Source: Roseiarcus sp963732155 (lineage in GTDB: Bacteria; Pseudomonadota; Alphaproteobacteria; Rhizobiales; Beijerinckiaceae). From it: a DNA stretch of 64,000 nt. Positions 53,253 to 62,758 of this stretch are shown here, piece by piece. The stretch lies in the NCBI GenBank assembly GCA_963732155.1, contig CAVSYB010000006.1, positions 1 to 64,000 on the forward strand, read 5' to 3'. The notes below the pieces were generated by a model. The model was not told where the DNA came from. It saw only the letters and a program-made list of their open reading frames with translations, and did no database searches. Each line of letters starts with the position of its first letter. The stretch's first letter is position 1. Both the position numbers and the translations under genes were made by a program.

Positions 53253-54690
53253 TCCGCCAGGCGCCCGGCGTTGGGTGATCGGGCCCGCCTCGAAGCCGGC
53301 CTTCGCGCGCTACGCGCGGCTGCACTTCGATCAAGCGCGCGAGCGATTCGTGATTCTCGCGCCCGAGCGCGCCTACAGGGTCGACCCGATCGGCCTGGCC
53401 GTGCTGCGGCTTTGCGACGGCCAGCGCAGCTTCGCCGATATCGTCGCCCACCTTGCGCAGGCCTATTCGGCGCCGGTCGAGGTGATCGCCAAGGACGTCG
53501 CCAAGCTCTTGCAGGACCTCGCCGACAAGCGGGTGCTGCGCGACGGTCCGGACGTCTTGCCGGCGCGCCCCGCCGCGCAGGCGGCGACCGGCCGCGCCTT
53601 CGCCGGAGGTCCGGCGGGCCTGCTCGCCGAGCTGACGCATCGCTGCCCCTTGCAATGCCCCTATTGCTCCAACCCGCTCGAGCTGGAGCGCGCCAACGTG
53701 GAGCTCAGCGCCGAGGAATGGGGCGAGGCCTTCCGTCAGGCGGCCGCGATGGGCGTGCTGCAACTGCATCTTTCCGGCGGCGAGCCGACGGCGCGCCGGG
53801 ATCTCGACCAGATTTTAGGCCACGCCGTCGCCGCCGGCCTTTACACCAATCTCGTCACCGCGGCCGTCCTTTTGACGCGCGAGCATTTGGAGAGATTGGC
53901 CGGAATCGGCCTCGACCACATTCAGGTCTCGGTCCAGGACGTCGTTGCCGACAACGCCGACCGCATATCCGGCTATAAGGGCGGCGTCGCCAAGAAGCGC
54001 GATGTCGCGCGATGGGCGCGTGAGCTGGGCCTCGGTCTCACCATCAATGCGCCGATGCACCGGCACAATCTCGACCATTTGCCGGAAATCATCGAATTTG
54101 CGGTGGAGGTCGGCGCGCAGCGGCTCGAAGTCGCCCATATCCAGTACTACGCCTGGGCGGAGAAGAACCGCGCGGCGCTCATCCCGACCCGCGAGAAATT
54201 CGTCGAATCCATCGCGATCGTCGAGGAAGCGAAGGCGCGCCTGGCGGGCGTGCTGAACTTCGACTTCGTCGTGCACGATCATTATGCGAAGTTGCCGAAG
54301 GCTTGCATGGGCGGCTGGGGCCGCTCGATCGTCGTCGTCACGCCTTCGGGGCGCGTGCTGCCCTGCCACGCCGCGCAAACCCTGCCGGGCCTCGTCTTCG
54401 ACAACCTTCGCGAACGCGCGCTCGCAGACATCTGGCGCCGCGGTTCGGCCTTCGAGGCGTTCCGCGGCACGGGCTGGATGAAGGAGCCCTGCCGCTCTTG
54501 CGACCGGCGCGAGATCGACTACGGCGGATGCCGCTGTCAGGCCTTCGCCGTCGCGGGCGACGCCGCGGCGACCGATCCGGCCTGCCATCTTTCGCCCAAT
54601 CACGCGCGATTCGCATCCACCGCCGAAGTGGAATCGCAACAGGCGCCGCCGCCCTTCGTTTATCGACGGATAGCCGGCGCAAGCCCGTAG
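53245..54690 (+). CDS. pqqDE: PqqD-PqqE fusion, radical SAM PQQ biosynthesis enzyme
   Basis: This 481-residue fusion has residues about 15-100 as PqqD, the PqqA-binding chaperone (FDQARERFVILAPERAYRVD, LRLCDGQRSFADIVAHLAQA), and about 125-470 as PqqE. The radical SAM cluster motif CPLQCPYC (Cys 134, 138, 141) follows LLAELTHR. SGGEPTARRDL and the SPASM-type C-terminus with WMKEPCRSCDRREIDYGGCR bind further iron-sulfur clusters. It makes the Glu-Tyr carbon link on PqqA. Fused pqqDE is known from Methylobacterium and relatives. No pqqF/G protease gene is in the window. Confidence 0.97.
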   Translation: MNNPPGARRWVIGPASKPAFARYARLHFDQARERFVILAPERAYRVDPIGLAVLRLCDGQRSFADIVAHLAQAYSAPVEVIAKDVAKLLQDLADKRVLRDGPDVLPARPAAQAATGRAFAGGPAGLLAELTHRCPLQCPYCSNPLELERANVELSAEEWGEAFRQAAAMGVLQLHLSGGEPTARRDLDQILGHAVAAGLYTNLVTAAVLLTREHLERLAGIGLDHIQVSVQDVVADNADRISGYKGGVAKKRDVARWARELGLGLTINAPMHRHNLDHLPEIIEFAVEVGAQRLEVAHIQYYAWAEKNRAALIPTREKFVESIAIVEEAKARLAGVLNFDFVVHDHYAKLPKACMGGWGRSIVVVTPSGRVLPCHAAQTLPGLVFDNLRERALADIWRRGSAFEAFRGTGWMKEPCRSCDRREIDYGGCRCQAFAVAGDAAATDPACHLSPNHARFASTAEVESQQAPPPFVYRRIAGASP

Positions 54691-54913
54691 CCGGGTCCTG
54701 ACGGCGCGCGGTTTGTCGACGCAGCGCGTCGGGGCGAGTTCGCCCCCCTCCCTCGCTGACGGCAGGCTCGAACGGTCGACCGAGGGCTGCTCGGCCCGGC
54801 GGCGCCTCAGTTCCAATTCCGCGGAGCGGCCGGCGCGGCTGGTCGCAAAGGAGCGCTTGTCTGGGACGCCAAACCGGGGAACAATTATCCGGGAAGCGGC
54901 GCAAACGACGTGA

Positions 54914-57295
54914 ATGCCGGTTCGATGGGGAGGGGGCGGCGTGACGCTGGCGCGCATTTTGGCGGTTGCTTCCTCGAGCGCCGCCTTGTGGGCTTCGCAC
55001 GCCCTCGCGCAAGCCGCGCCGCCGGCTCCCGCCAATTCGTCCGGCGCCGTGGTCTTGCCGACGATCGAGATATTTGCGACGACCCCGCTGTCCGGCACCG
55101 GCGTCGACATCGACAAGGTTCCGGCCGGCGTCACCGTCATCGACGCCCAGCAGATCGAGCGCACGCAATCGCCGAGCGTGGTGAAAGCGCTGGCCCAGCA
55201 GACGCCGGGCGTCGACGTGCAGGACGTCTCGGGCAATCCGTTCCAGCCCGACGTTTATTTCCGCGGCTTCGACGCCTCGCCGGTTTCCGGCACGCCGCAG
55301 GGGCTCGCCGTCTATCAAAACGGCGTGCGCATCAACGAAGCCTTCGGCGATTCCGTCAATTGGGACCTCATCCCGACAGTGGCCGTGCGCTCGATCGACG
55401 TCATCAGCAACAATCCCGCCTTCGGGCTCAACGCCCTCGGCGGCGCGTTGAGCGTGCAGATGAAGGACGGCTTCGGCTTCCAGGGAACCACGATCGACGT
55501 CATGGGCGGCTCGTACGGCCGCCTGCAATCCTCGCTGCAATGGGGCAAACAGGTCGGCGACTACGCCACCTATGTCGCGATCGAGGGCGCGCAGGACAAT
55601 GGCTACCGCGACAATTCGGCCTCGCAGATCCGCCGCTTCTACGGCGACATCGGCTACAAGGGCGACAGCGCCGAGTTCCACCTCAATGTCGGGGGCGCCG
55701 ACAACTATTTCGGCGCCACCGCCGCCGCCCCGGCCGAGTTGCTCGCACAAAGCTGGAGCAGCGTTTATACGACGCCGCAATCGTCGAGCAATCAAGTCGG
55801 CTACGTCAACGCCACCGCGACCGTCAACGCGACGCCGACCTGGACGATCCAGGGCGCAATGCATTTTCGTTCGTTCTATCAGTCGACCCTCGATGGAAAT
55901 TCGACCAACGTCGAGCCCTGCGCCAACCCGGCGCTCCTGTGCTACAACGACACCGTCACGCCCGCCAACGGGCTCAATGGCCAGCAGCTCGCCAACCCGT
56001 TCGCCAGCGGCGCGACGCTCGGCGAAATCGACCGCACGACGACGCAATCGACGAGCGTCGGGGCGACCCTGCAGGCGACAAATACCGACAAATTGTTCGG
56101 CCACGACAATCATTTCGTGATCGGCGGCAGTTTTGACTACGGCCTCACCAATTTTTCCGCGAGCGCCGAACTCGGGGTCATCCAGCCCAACTATCTGGTC
56201 GCGGGGTCGGGCGTCTTTCTGGGGCCGTCGGGCGATCCGGTCTCGGACGGTCCGGTCTCTTTGCGCACGACCAATGCCTATACGGGGCTTTACGCGCTCG
56301 ACACCTTCGACGCGACGAAGGACTTCTCGATCTCCGGCGGCGGCCGGTTGAATGTCGCCGATATTCGCCTGCAGGATGAGCTCGGCGGAGTGCTCGACGG
56401 CGACTATACGTTCGCGCGCTTCAATCCGATGATCGGCGCGACCTACAAGATCACGCCGGACGTCACCGCCTATGCCGGCTATTCCGAGGCCAATCGCGCG
56501 CCGACGCCGCTCGAGCTCGGGTGCGCGGACCCCCTGCATCCGTGCATTGTCGCGAGCTTCCTGGTCTCCGATCCTGCTCTCAAACAGGTCGTCGCCCGCA
56601 CGCTTGAGGCCGGATTGCGCGGGTCGCGCGATCTTGGCGCCGACGTCGGCTCTTTCGGCTGGAAGCTCGGTGTTTTTCACACCGACGATCAGGACGATAT
56701 TCTCAACATTCCCAGTCCCTTTCAGCAGGGCTTCGGCTATTTCCAGAATGTCGGGGCGACGCGCCGACAGGGCGTCGAGGCCGAAATGAATTTCAAGTCC
56801 GGGAAATTCAGCGCCTACGCCAGCTACGCCTATGTCGACGCGACTTTTCTCAATTCGCTGACGCTCGCGTCCAACTCGCCTTTCGCCGATGCGAGCGGCA
56901 ATATCTCGGTCGTCCCCGGCGATCAGATTCCGATGATCCCGCACCATCGCGTGAAGCTCGGCGGCGATTATTCGCTCTCCCCCGAATTGAAGGTCGGCGC
57001 CGACATGCTCGTCGTCAGCTCCCAATACTACGCGGGCGACGCCTCCAATCAATTCGAGCCGCTGCCTGCCTACGCGGTCGTCAACGCCGACGCCTCCTAT
57101 CAGGTCAGCAAGAGCGTCCAGATCTACGCCCGAGTCGAAAACGTGCTAAATAATCGCTACTACACCTATGGAACGTTCTTCGATACGACGCAGGTTCCAA
57201 ATTTCGGCAATGGCGGCATGGCGTTCATGGACCCGCGCGCATTGAGTCCGGCGCTGCCGCGTTCGGTTTACGTCGGCATGAGGGCGACGTTCTGA
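54914..57295 (+). CDS. lutH: TonB-dependent outer-membrane receptor, LutH-like
   Basis: This 793-residue receptor has a signal peptide (ILAVASSSAALWASHALA), a TonB-box-like PTIEIFATTPL, and a plug domain (SPSVVKALAQQTPGVDVQDV, NPFQPDVYFRGFDASPVSGT, AVYQNGVRINEAFGDSVNWD, ALGGALSVQMKDGFGF). A 22-strand barrel ends ALPRSVYVGMRATF. Receptors of this type lie beside the PQQ-linked ABC genes in methylotrophs, where LutH of Methylobacterium is needed for lanthanide uptake. Assignment rests on this context. The start could also be GTG 54941. TonB follows after two bases. Confidence 0.85.
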   Translation: MPVRWGGGGVTLARILAVASSSAALWASHALAQAAPPAPANSSGAVVLPTIEIFATTPLSGTGVDIDKVPAGVTVIDAQQIERTQSPSVVKALAQQTPGVDVQDVSGNPFQPDVYFRGFDASPVSGTPQGLAVYQNGVRINEAFGDSVNWDLIPTVAVRSIDVISNNPAFGLNALGGALSVQMKDGFGFQGTTIDVMGGSYGRLQSSLQWGKQVGDYATYVAIEGAQDNGYRDNSASQIRRFYGDIGYKGDSAEFHLNVGGADNYFGATAAAPAELLAQSWSSVYTTPQSSSNQVGYVNATATVNATPTWTIQGAMHFRSFYQSTLDGNSTNVEPCANPALLCYNDTVTPANGLNGQQLANPFASGATLGEIDRTTTQSTSVGATLQATNTDKLFGHDNHFVIGGSFDYGLTNFSASAELGVIQPNYLVAGSGVFLGPSGDPVSDGPVSLRTTNAYTGLYALDTFDATKDFSISGGGRLNVADIRLQDELGGVLDGDYTFARFNPMIGATYKITPDVTAYAGYSEANRAPTPLELGCADPLHPCIVASFLVSDPALKQVVARTLEAGLRGSRDLGADVGSFGWKLGVFHTDDQDDILNIPSPFQQGFGYFQNVGATRRQGVEAEMNFKSGKFSAYASYAYVDATFLNSLTLASNSPFADASGNISVVPGDQIPMIPHHRVKLGGDYSLSPELKVGADMLVVSSQYYAGDASNQFEPLPAYAVVNADASYQVSKSVQIYARVENVLNNRYYTYGTFFDTTQVPNFGNGGMAFMDPRALSPALPRSVYVGMRATF

Positions 57296-57297
57296 GA

Positions 57298-58638
57298 GTG
57301 GCGTCGGGGCTCCGTGCGGCGCACGCGGCAGCCGGTGTGGAGAAGTCCGGTCGATGCGAGTTGAAGGCGGATTGGCGGGCAAGCGTGTCGGCTCGGACCG
57401 CAATGGTGCGAAGTTTGGCGGCGGCGCGTCGCGCCGCGTCGCGGCCCGGCGGGTCAGACGTCGTGACTGACGTCGCGGCGAGCCTGCCCGGCGGCCTCGA
57501 CTTTTCGGCGATTCGCCCTGGAGCCGGGCGCTCGCGGCCAAGCCCCAGGGCCGCCGCCAGCCGCCGGATTTGGACCGCGGCGCTCGCGCTCTCGCTCGGC
57601 CTTCACGCCGCGGCGTTTGTCGCGATCTTGGTCTGGCCGTCGCCGCCGGAGTTGGAGACGCCGCCGGACGCGATTCCCGTCGACATCGTCGTGGAAGACG
57701 CAGCCAAGGACGCGCCGCCGCCATCGAGCCTCGAGCCGACGCCGCCCGACGCGCCGCCAAAGGAATCGCCGCCGGCGCCCGAACCTCCGCCGCCGCAAAC
57801 CGAATCCGCCGCGGCGCCAGCAGCGCCTCCGCCCGCGCCGACTGAAGCGGTCGAGCCGGCGCCGCCAGCCGAGCCTCCCGCCAACCCGGTCGAGCCTTCG
57901 CCAGCCCCCCAAGAAGCGCTCCAGGCGGCCGCGCCGGTCGAGCCCGCACCCCCTCCAAAGGAAATCCCATCACAGCAGGCCGAGCCAGCGCCCGACCTCG
58001 CCCAGCCTCCCGCCAACCCGGTCGAACCTTCGCCAGCCCTGCAAGAGGCTGTCCCAGCGACGACGTCGCCGGCCGCACCGGTCGAGTCCACCCCTGCTCC
58101 AAAAGAGACCGCGTCCCAGCAGGTCGAGTCCGCGCCCGACGTCACCGAGCCGCCGCGGGCCGCCCCTCTCGCGAAGACGCCGCCGGCTCTCGACCTCCCG
58201 GCGCCGCCGGCGGGAAGGCCGCGGGCGCCCCCCGTCGCCGCGCCGTCGCGCTCGACGCAAACAAGACCGCTGCGGTCAAAGCCTGGTCCCGAGCCGACGC
58301 ACGTCGCCGCCTATGCGCCGGTCGCGCCGAAAGCGGCGGCGCCTGTTGTCTCCGCCGCTGTCCTTGCCGAATATCAGCGCACGGTGACCGCCCGCCTCTC
58401 GGCGGTGAAGCGCTACCCCGACGCCGCGCGCGAGCGCGCGCCGCAGGGGGTCGCGGTCGTGAGCTTCTCGATCAGCGAGTCCGGCGAGGTCGCCGGCGTT
58501 TCGATAAGCCGATCGGCCGGCGACGCGATGCTCGACGCCGAGGCCTTGGCGACGGTGCGCCGCGCCAGCCCGTTTCCTGCACCGCCAGCCGGCGCGCCGC
58601 GGGCGTTTTCAGCGCCGCTCAGCTTCAAGGTTCGATAG
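57298..58638 (+). CDS. TonB family energy-transducing protein with Pro-rich repeats
   Basis: This protein of up to 446 residues has a cytoplasmic N-terminus of about 90, a single anchor (IWTAALALSLGLHAAAFVAI) with the SxxxHxxxx-like SLGLHAA pattern, and a long Pro/Glu/Ala-rich periplasmic spacer. The C-terminal TonB domain follows (VTARLSAVKRYPDAARERAP, GVAVVSFSISESGEVAGVSI, SAGDAMLDAEALATVRRASP). The spacer contains a tandem duplication of 44 residues (57873-58004 and 58005-58136). It starts (GTG) two bases after the receptor gene. Dedicated supply of energy to that receptor is likely. The exact start is uncertain. Confidence 0.88.
   Translation: MASGLRAAHAAAGVEKSGRCELKADWRASVSARTAMVRSLAAARRAASRPGGSDVVTDVAASLPGGLDFSAIRPGAGRSRPSPRAAASRRIWTAALALSLGLHAAAFVAILVWPSPPELETPPDAIPVDIVVEDAAKDAPPPSSLEPTPPDAPPKESPPAPEPPPPQTESAAAPAAPPPAPTEAVEPAPPAEPPANPVEPSPAPQEALQAAAPVEPAPPPKEIPSQQAEPAPDLAQPPANPVEPSPALQEAVPATTSPAAPVESTPAPKETASQQVESAPDVTEPPRAAPLAKTPPALDLPAPPAGRPRAPPVAAPSRSTQTRPLRSKPGPEPTHVAAYAPVAPKAAAPVVSAAVLAEYQRTVTARLSAVKRYPDAARERAPQGVAVVSFSISESGEVAGVSISRSAGDAMLDAEALATVRRASPFPAPPAGAPRAFSAPLSFKVR
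57873..58136 (+). repeat. Two tandem 132-base units in the TonB spacer
   Basis: Two imperfect in-frame copies begin with PPANPVEPSPA(P/L)QEA and run through PAPKE/PPPKE and Q-Q-(A/V)-E-(P/S)-APD blocks. The unit is 132 bases (44 codons), measured from the identical GCCTCCCGCCAACCCGGTCGA-type starts at 57873 and 58005. It lengthens the periplasm-spanning arm. Confidence 0.75.
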
Positions 58639-58923
58639 CAACTCGCTGGGCCTTCCCAAGGGGCGACCTGCCCCGCCATCGCCACGCGCGCAGGGCGGAC
58701 AACGTCGGCCCAAGACCTTCGACCGTAAGAGCGACTGGATTGCCCGGCGCTCCGCCGACCGGCTTGTGGAAAGGGCTTGCGCGGCACGGCGCGTTTCGGC
58801 CATCGTGCCCGAGCCCGGCGCCGCGAGCGATTGCTTGGGCTCGCGCGACCGGGCGCCCGGTCGGTTTCGCGCGCTGCAACGCCGGCGAGACGGCGGACCG
58901 AGGGGACGCGCTGTGGGAGGTCG

Positions 58924-60111
58924 ATGTTGCTGCGCTGGTTGATCGGATTTTTCGCGGCATTGGGCTGGACCTGCGCGAGCCTCGCCGCGGAGCCGATCGA
59001 AATCCGGATCGGCTATCTCCATGGCGTCCCCTCGAAGATCAAGCTGTCCTTGATGGATGTTCCCGCCGAGAACGACGGCCTCGCCGGCGCGCAACTGGCC
59101 ATCGACGACAACAACACCACCGGCCGCTTCGTCAACCAGCGCTTCGTGCTGATCGACAGGCAGATCCGCGACGGCGATGACGTGGCGGCGGCGGTCGGCG
59201 CTTTGGCGGACGCCGGCGTCTCATTCGTCGTTTCGGACCTCGACGCTGCGAGCCTTCTGAAGGCCGCCGACGCCGGAAAGCCTCGCGGGGTCGTCATGAT
59301 CAACGCCGGAGCGACGGACGACCGGCTGCGGGAGGAGGATTGCCGCGCCAATGTCGTGCATGTCGCCCCGACCCGCTCGATGCTGGCCGACGCCCTGGCC
59401 CAGTATCTTGCCTGGAAGAAATGGCGGAAATGGGCGCTCGTCGTCGGGTCGCACGACAACGACAAGCTGTTCGCCGCGGCGTTGCGCCGCTCTGCGGCGC
59501 GCTTTGGCGCGAAAATCGTCGACGAACGCGAAATCAAGGATACCGGCGGCGCGCGGCGCACCGACAGCGGAATGGTCGAAATTCAGCGTCAGATACCGGT
59601 TCTGACGCAGGGCGAGCCCGATTACGACGTGCTCGTCGCCGCCGACGAGAGCGAGGTCTTCGCGGGTTACCTGCCCTATCGGACGTGGGACGCTCGTCCG
59701 GTCGCCGGCTCGGCCGGCCTGGCGCCGACGACATGGGATGCGGCTTTCGATCAATGGGGCGCCGTCCAACTGCAGAACCGCTTCACCAAGGCGTGGCGTC
59801 GTTTCATGACGCCGCTCGACATGCAGGCCTGGAGCGCGACGCGGCTCGTCGGCGAGGCCGCCGTGCGCACGAGCTCCAACGATCCGGCGAAGCTCTTCGC
59901 CTATATCAAGGGTCCGGATTTTTCGCTTGCGGCGTTCAAGGGTCAGCGATTGACGCTACGGGATTGGAACCTGCAATTGCGCCAGCCGATCCTGCTTTTC
60001 GACGGGCGCAACACCGTTTCGGTGTCGCCCCAGGAAGGGTTTCTGCATCAGTTCTCGGAACTCGACACGCTTGGCCTCGACCGTCCGGAGACCAGGTGCA
60101 AACTGAACTGA
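58924..60111 (+). CDS. lutA: PQQ-associated ABC transporter substrate-binding protein, LutA-like
   Basis: This 395-residue periplasmic binding protein has a signal peptide (LLRWLIGFFAALGWTCASLA), then EIRIGYLHGVPSKIKLSLMD and GLAGAQLAIDDNNTTGRFVN, like branched-chain amino-acid-type receptors but in the PQQ-linked ABC_bind group. WKKWRKWALVVGSHDNDKLF and DYDVLVAADESEVFAGYLPY follow. In Methylobacterium the equivalent LutA takes part in lanthanide transport; ligand identity here is inferred from context. ATG 58924 is used. The 285 bases upstream hold no gene. Confidence 0.85.
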   Translation: MLLRWLIGFFAALGWTCASLAAEPIEIRIGYLHGVPSKIKLSLMDVPAENDGLAGAQLAIDDNNTTGRFVNQRFVLIDRQIRDGDDVAAAVGALADAGVSFVVSDLDAASLLKAADAGKPRGVVMINAGATDDRLREEDCRANVVHVAPTRSMLADALAQYLAWKKWRKWALVVGSHDNDKLFAAALRRSAARFGAKIVDEREIKDTGGARRTDSGMVEIQRQIPVLTQGEPDYDVLVAADESEVFAGYLPYRTWDARPVAGSAGLAPTTWDAAFDQWGAVQLQNRFTKAWRRFMTPLDMQAWSATRLVGEAAVRTSSNDPAKLFAYIKGPDFSLAAFKGQRLTLRDWNLQLRQPILLFDGRNTVSVSPQEGFLHQFSELDTLGLDRPETRCKLN

Positions 60112-60144
60112 GCGGCGCGCAACCCGCCAATCAGGGAGATCGAC

Positions 60145-61128
60145 ATGTTCGCCTCGCGCTGCTTTGCGGCCATCGGCCTTGCGATTGCGGGTTCCTGGCT
60201 CGCAGTGAACCCGGCTTTTGCCTTTCTGGGTTATGTCTCGAACGAAAAGGGCGATTCCATTTCGGTCGTCGACACCGACAAGATGGAGACGGTCGCAACC
60301 ATCAAGACCGGGCAGCGCCCGCGCGGCATCGAAGTCTCGCGAGACGGCAAGTTCGTCTATGTGGCGCTCGGCGACGACGACACGATCCAGATCTTCGACA
60401 CCAAGACCCGCAACAACGTCGGCGAACTGCCGTCCGGCGCCGATCCCGAGCAATTCACCCTGGATCCGCCCGGCAAGTTTCTCTACGTCGCCAATGAGAA
60501 CGACGCGATGGTGACCGTCATCGACGTGGCCACGCGCATGGCGGTCGCCCAGATCGCGGTCGGGGTCGAACCCGAAGGCATGGCGGTCAGCCCGGACTCC
60601 AAAGTCCTGGTCTGCACGTCAGAGACGACGAGCATGGCGCATTTCATCGACACCGCGAGCCATCAGGTGGTGGACAGCGTGCTGCTCGGTTCGCGCCCGC
60701 GCTTTTCGGCCTTCAAGGCGGACGGGTCGGAACTATGGGCGACCTCGGAAGTCGGCGGGACCCTGACGATCATCGATCCGACGACGCGGCGCATCAAGCA
60801 GACGGTGACCTTCGATATCCCCGGGTTGCGCGCCGAGACGATCCAGCCGGTCGGCATCAACATAACCAAGGACGGCAAGCTCGGCTTCGTCGACCTCGGG
60901 CCGGCCAATCGGGTGGCGGTGGTCGACGGCGCCACGCACGCCGTGCTGAAATATCTCCTCGTCGGCCAGCGGGTCTGGCATGGCGCCTTCACCCCGGACG
61001 AGAAATATCTGCTCGTCGCCAACGGCGTGTCGAACGATGTTTCGGTCATTGACGTCGCGCGGCTGCAAGTCGTCAAGTCAATCCAGGTCGGCGAGCTGCC
61101 GTGGGGCGTCGCGTTCGGGCCGAACTGA
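60145..61128 (+). CDS. YVTN-family beta-propeller protein of the PQQ-ABC cluster
   Basis: This 327-residue exported protein has a signal peptide (AIGLAIAGSWLAVNPAFAF) and a seven-bladed propeller built of YVTN-type repeats, for example LGYVSNEKGDSISVVDTDKM, RPRGIEVSRDGKFVYVALGD, DPEQFTLDPPGKFLYVANEN and HGAFTPDEKYLLVANGVSND. Proteins of this subgroup occur only beside the PQQ-associated ABC genes. It is probably periplasmic and may bind metal or partner with the receptor proteins; the function is not established. ATG 60145 follows AGGGAGATCGAC. Confidence 0.87.
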   Translation: MFASRCFAAIGLAIAGSWLAVNPAFAFLGYVSNEKGDSISVVDTDKMETVATIKTGQRPRGIEVSRDGKFVYVALGDDDTIQIFDTKTRNNVGELPSGADPEQFTLDPPGKFLYVANENDAMVTVIDVATRMAVAQIAVGVEPEGMAVSPDSKVLVCTSETTSMAHFIDTASHQVVDSVLLGSRPRFSAFKADGSELWATSEVGGTLTIIDPTTRRIKQTVTFDIPGLRAETIQPVGINITKDGKLGFVDLGPANRVAVVDGATHAVLKYLLVGQRVWHGAFTPDEKYLLVANGVSNDVSVIDVARLQVVKSIQVGELPWGVAFGPN

Positions 61129-61142
61129 GAACGAAACCGCCG

Positions 61143-61916
61143 ATGCCCAGCGCCGCCCTCGCGCCAACGCCCGCGCTCGAGATCGAGAACGTCAGTCATT
61201 CCTATGGCCCGCGACTGGCGCTTGACGGCGTCAGCCTCAGCGTCGCGCCCCGCTCGTTCACGGTTCTTCTCGGCTTGAACGGCGCCGGCAAGTCGACGCT
61301 GTTTTCGCTGATCACCCGGCTCTACGCGACCCGCGCCGGCCGCATTCGCATTTTCGGCCGCGACATCGCGCGCGAACCCGGCGCGGCCCTCAGCCGGCTC
61401 GGCGTGGTCTTTCAATCGCGCGCGCTCGACGTCGACATTTCGATCCGCCAGAACCTCGCCTATCACGCGGCGCTGCACGGAATTGGCGGACGCCGGGCGA
61501 TCGAGCGGATCGAAGAGGTGCTGCGCCAAGCCGGTCTCATCGATCGCATGCGCGAAAAGGTCGCCAATCTGTCGGGCGGGCAGATGCGGCGGGTGGAAAT
61601 CGCCCGCGCGCTTTTGCACCAGCCGAGGCTCCTGCTGCTGGACGAACCGACCGCCGGCCTCGACATCGAGGCGCGCGCGACGATCCTCGATCACGTTCGC
61701 CGGCTGCTGACCGAGCAAGGCGTCGGCGTGTTGTGGGCGACCCATTTGATCGACGAAGTCGCCCCGGGCGACGATGTCGTCGTTCTGCACAAGGGCCGCG
61801 TGTTGGCGCGGGGGCCGGTCGCCGCCGTCCTCGCGGCGACGGGGCGGCCGACGATGCGCGCCGCTTTCGCCAGCCTCGCGCGGATAGACGCCGACGAAGA
61901 GGCGGGAGCCGCCTGA
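61143..61916 (+). CDS. lutE: ABC transporter ATP-binding protein, LutE-like
   Basis: This 257-residue ATPase has Walker A GLNGAGKST (residues 44-52), the Q-loop LGVVFQSRALDVDISIRQNL, the signature NLSGGQMRRVEIARALLHQP and Walker B LLLLDEPTAGLDIEARATIL followed by the switch His in WATHLIDEVAPGDDV. It matches the PQQ-linked ABC_ATP group. Its stop shares the A of the permease ATG (TGATG), so the two are coupled. It should drive the permease at the cytoplasmic membrane. Confidence 0.92.
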   Translation: MPSAALAPTPALEIENVSHSYGPRLALDGVSLSVAPRSFTVLLGLNGAGKSTLFSLITRLYATRAGRIRIFGRDIAREPGAALSRLGVVFQSRALDVDISIRQNLAYHAALHGIGGRRAIERIEEVLRQAGLIDRMREKVANLSGGQMRRVEIARALLHQPRLLLLDEPTAGLDIEARATILDHVRRLLTEQGVGVLWATHLIDEVAPGDDVVVLHKGRVLARGPVAAVLAATGRPTMRAAFASLARIDADEEAGAA

Positions 61917-62758
61917 TGAACGCCGACGAGGCAGCCGGAAAGGCGCCTGGTTTCACGCTCGCGCAATATGGCGTTTGCCTGAAGGGGATCGTTTGGCGCG
62001 AGGCTCTGCGCTTCCTTCACCAGCGCGAGCGTTTCGTGTCGGCGCTGGTCCGGCCGCTCGTCTGGTTGTTCATTTTCGCGGCGGGATTCCGGCAGGTGCT
62101 CGGCGTCTCGATCATCCCGCCGTATGAGACTTATGTCCTCTATGAAGTCTACATCACGCCGGGGCTGATCGCGATGATCCAGCTCTTCAACGGGATGCAA
62201 TCCTCGCTCACCATGGTCTACGACCGTGAAACGGGCGGCATGCGCACTTTGCTCGTCAGCCCGTTTCCGCGTTGGTGGCTGCTGACGTCGAAACTTCTTG
62301 CCGGCACGATCGTCTCGATCCTTCAGGTCTACGCCTACCTGCTGATCGCCTGGTTCTGGGACATTCAACCGCCGGTCGTCGGCTATTTCGCCCTGGCGCC
62401 CGCTTTGCTGGTCAGCGGGATGATGCTGGGCGCGCTCGGCATGCTGATCTCGTCGATGGTCAAACAACTGGAGAACTTCTCGGGCGTGATGAATTTCGTG
62501 ATCTTCCCGATGTTCTTCGCCTCTTCGGCGCTCTATCCGCTCTGGCGGGTCAGGGAATCGAGCCCTTTCCTGTATTACGTTTGCCAGTTCAACCCTTTCA
62601 CCCACGCCATCGAACTGATCCGCTTCGCGCTCTACGGGCAGGTCTCATGGATATCGCTCTCGGTCGTCGTCGGCTGCGGGGCCGCGTTCCTGGCGGGCGC
62701 CGTCATCGCCTATGACCCCGCTCGCGGATTTCTCGCACGGCGCCGCAACGAAGGGTGA
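61916..62758 (+). CDS. lutF: ABC transporter permease, LutF-like
   Basis: This 280-residue ABC-2 type permease has six membrane segments. The N-terminal IVWREALRFLHQRERFVSAL precedes PLVWLFIFAAGFRQVL; YITPGLIAMIQLFNGMQSSL, TMVYDRETGGMRTLLVSPFP, FSGVMNFVIFPMFFASSALY and the conserved YYVCQFNPFTHAIELIRFAL follow. It belongs to the group found with PQQ-alcohol-oxidation clusters. Being of ABC-2 type it resembles exporters, although genetics in Methylobacterium links its homologue to lanthanide uptake. It overlaps the ATPase gene by one base. Confidence 0.9.
   Translation: MNADEAAGKAPGFTLAQYGVCLKGIVWREALRFLHQRERFVSALVRPLVWLFIFAAGFRQVLGVSIIPPYETYVLYEVYITPGLIAMIQLFNGMQSSLTMVYDRETGGMRTLLVSPFPRWWLLTSKLLAGTIVSILQVYAYLLIAWFWDIQPPVVGYFALAPALLVSGMMLGALGMLISSMVKQLENFSGVMNFVIFPMFFASSALYPLWRVRESSPFLYYVCQFNPFTHAIELIRFALYGQVSWISLSVVVGCGAAFLAGAVIAYDPARGFLARRRNEG

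Noticed and set aside
54338..57052. Minus-strand open frame of about 900 codons opposite the TonB receptor
   Set aside because: Shadow of the receptor and pqqE; no recognisable protein features.
57617..58387. Ser/Arg/Pro-rich frame inside the TonB gene
   Set aside because: Shifted reading of the Pro-rich repeat; has no independent start signal.
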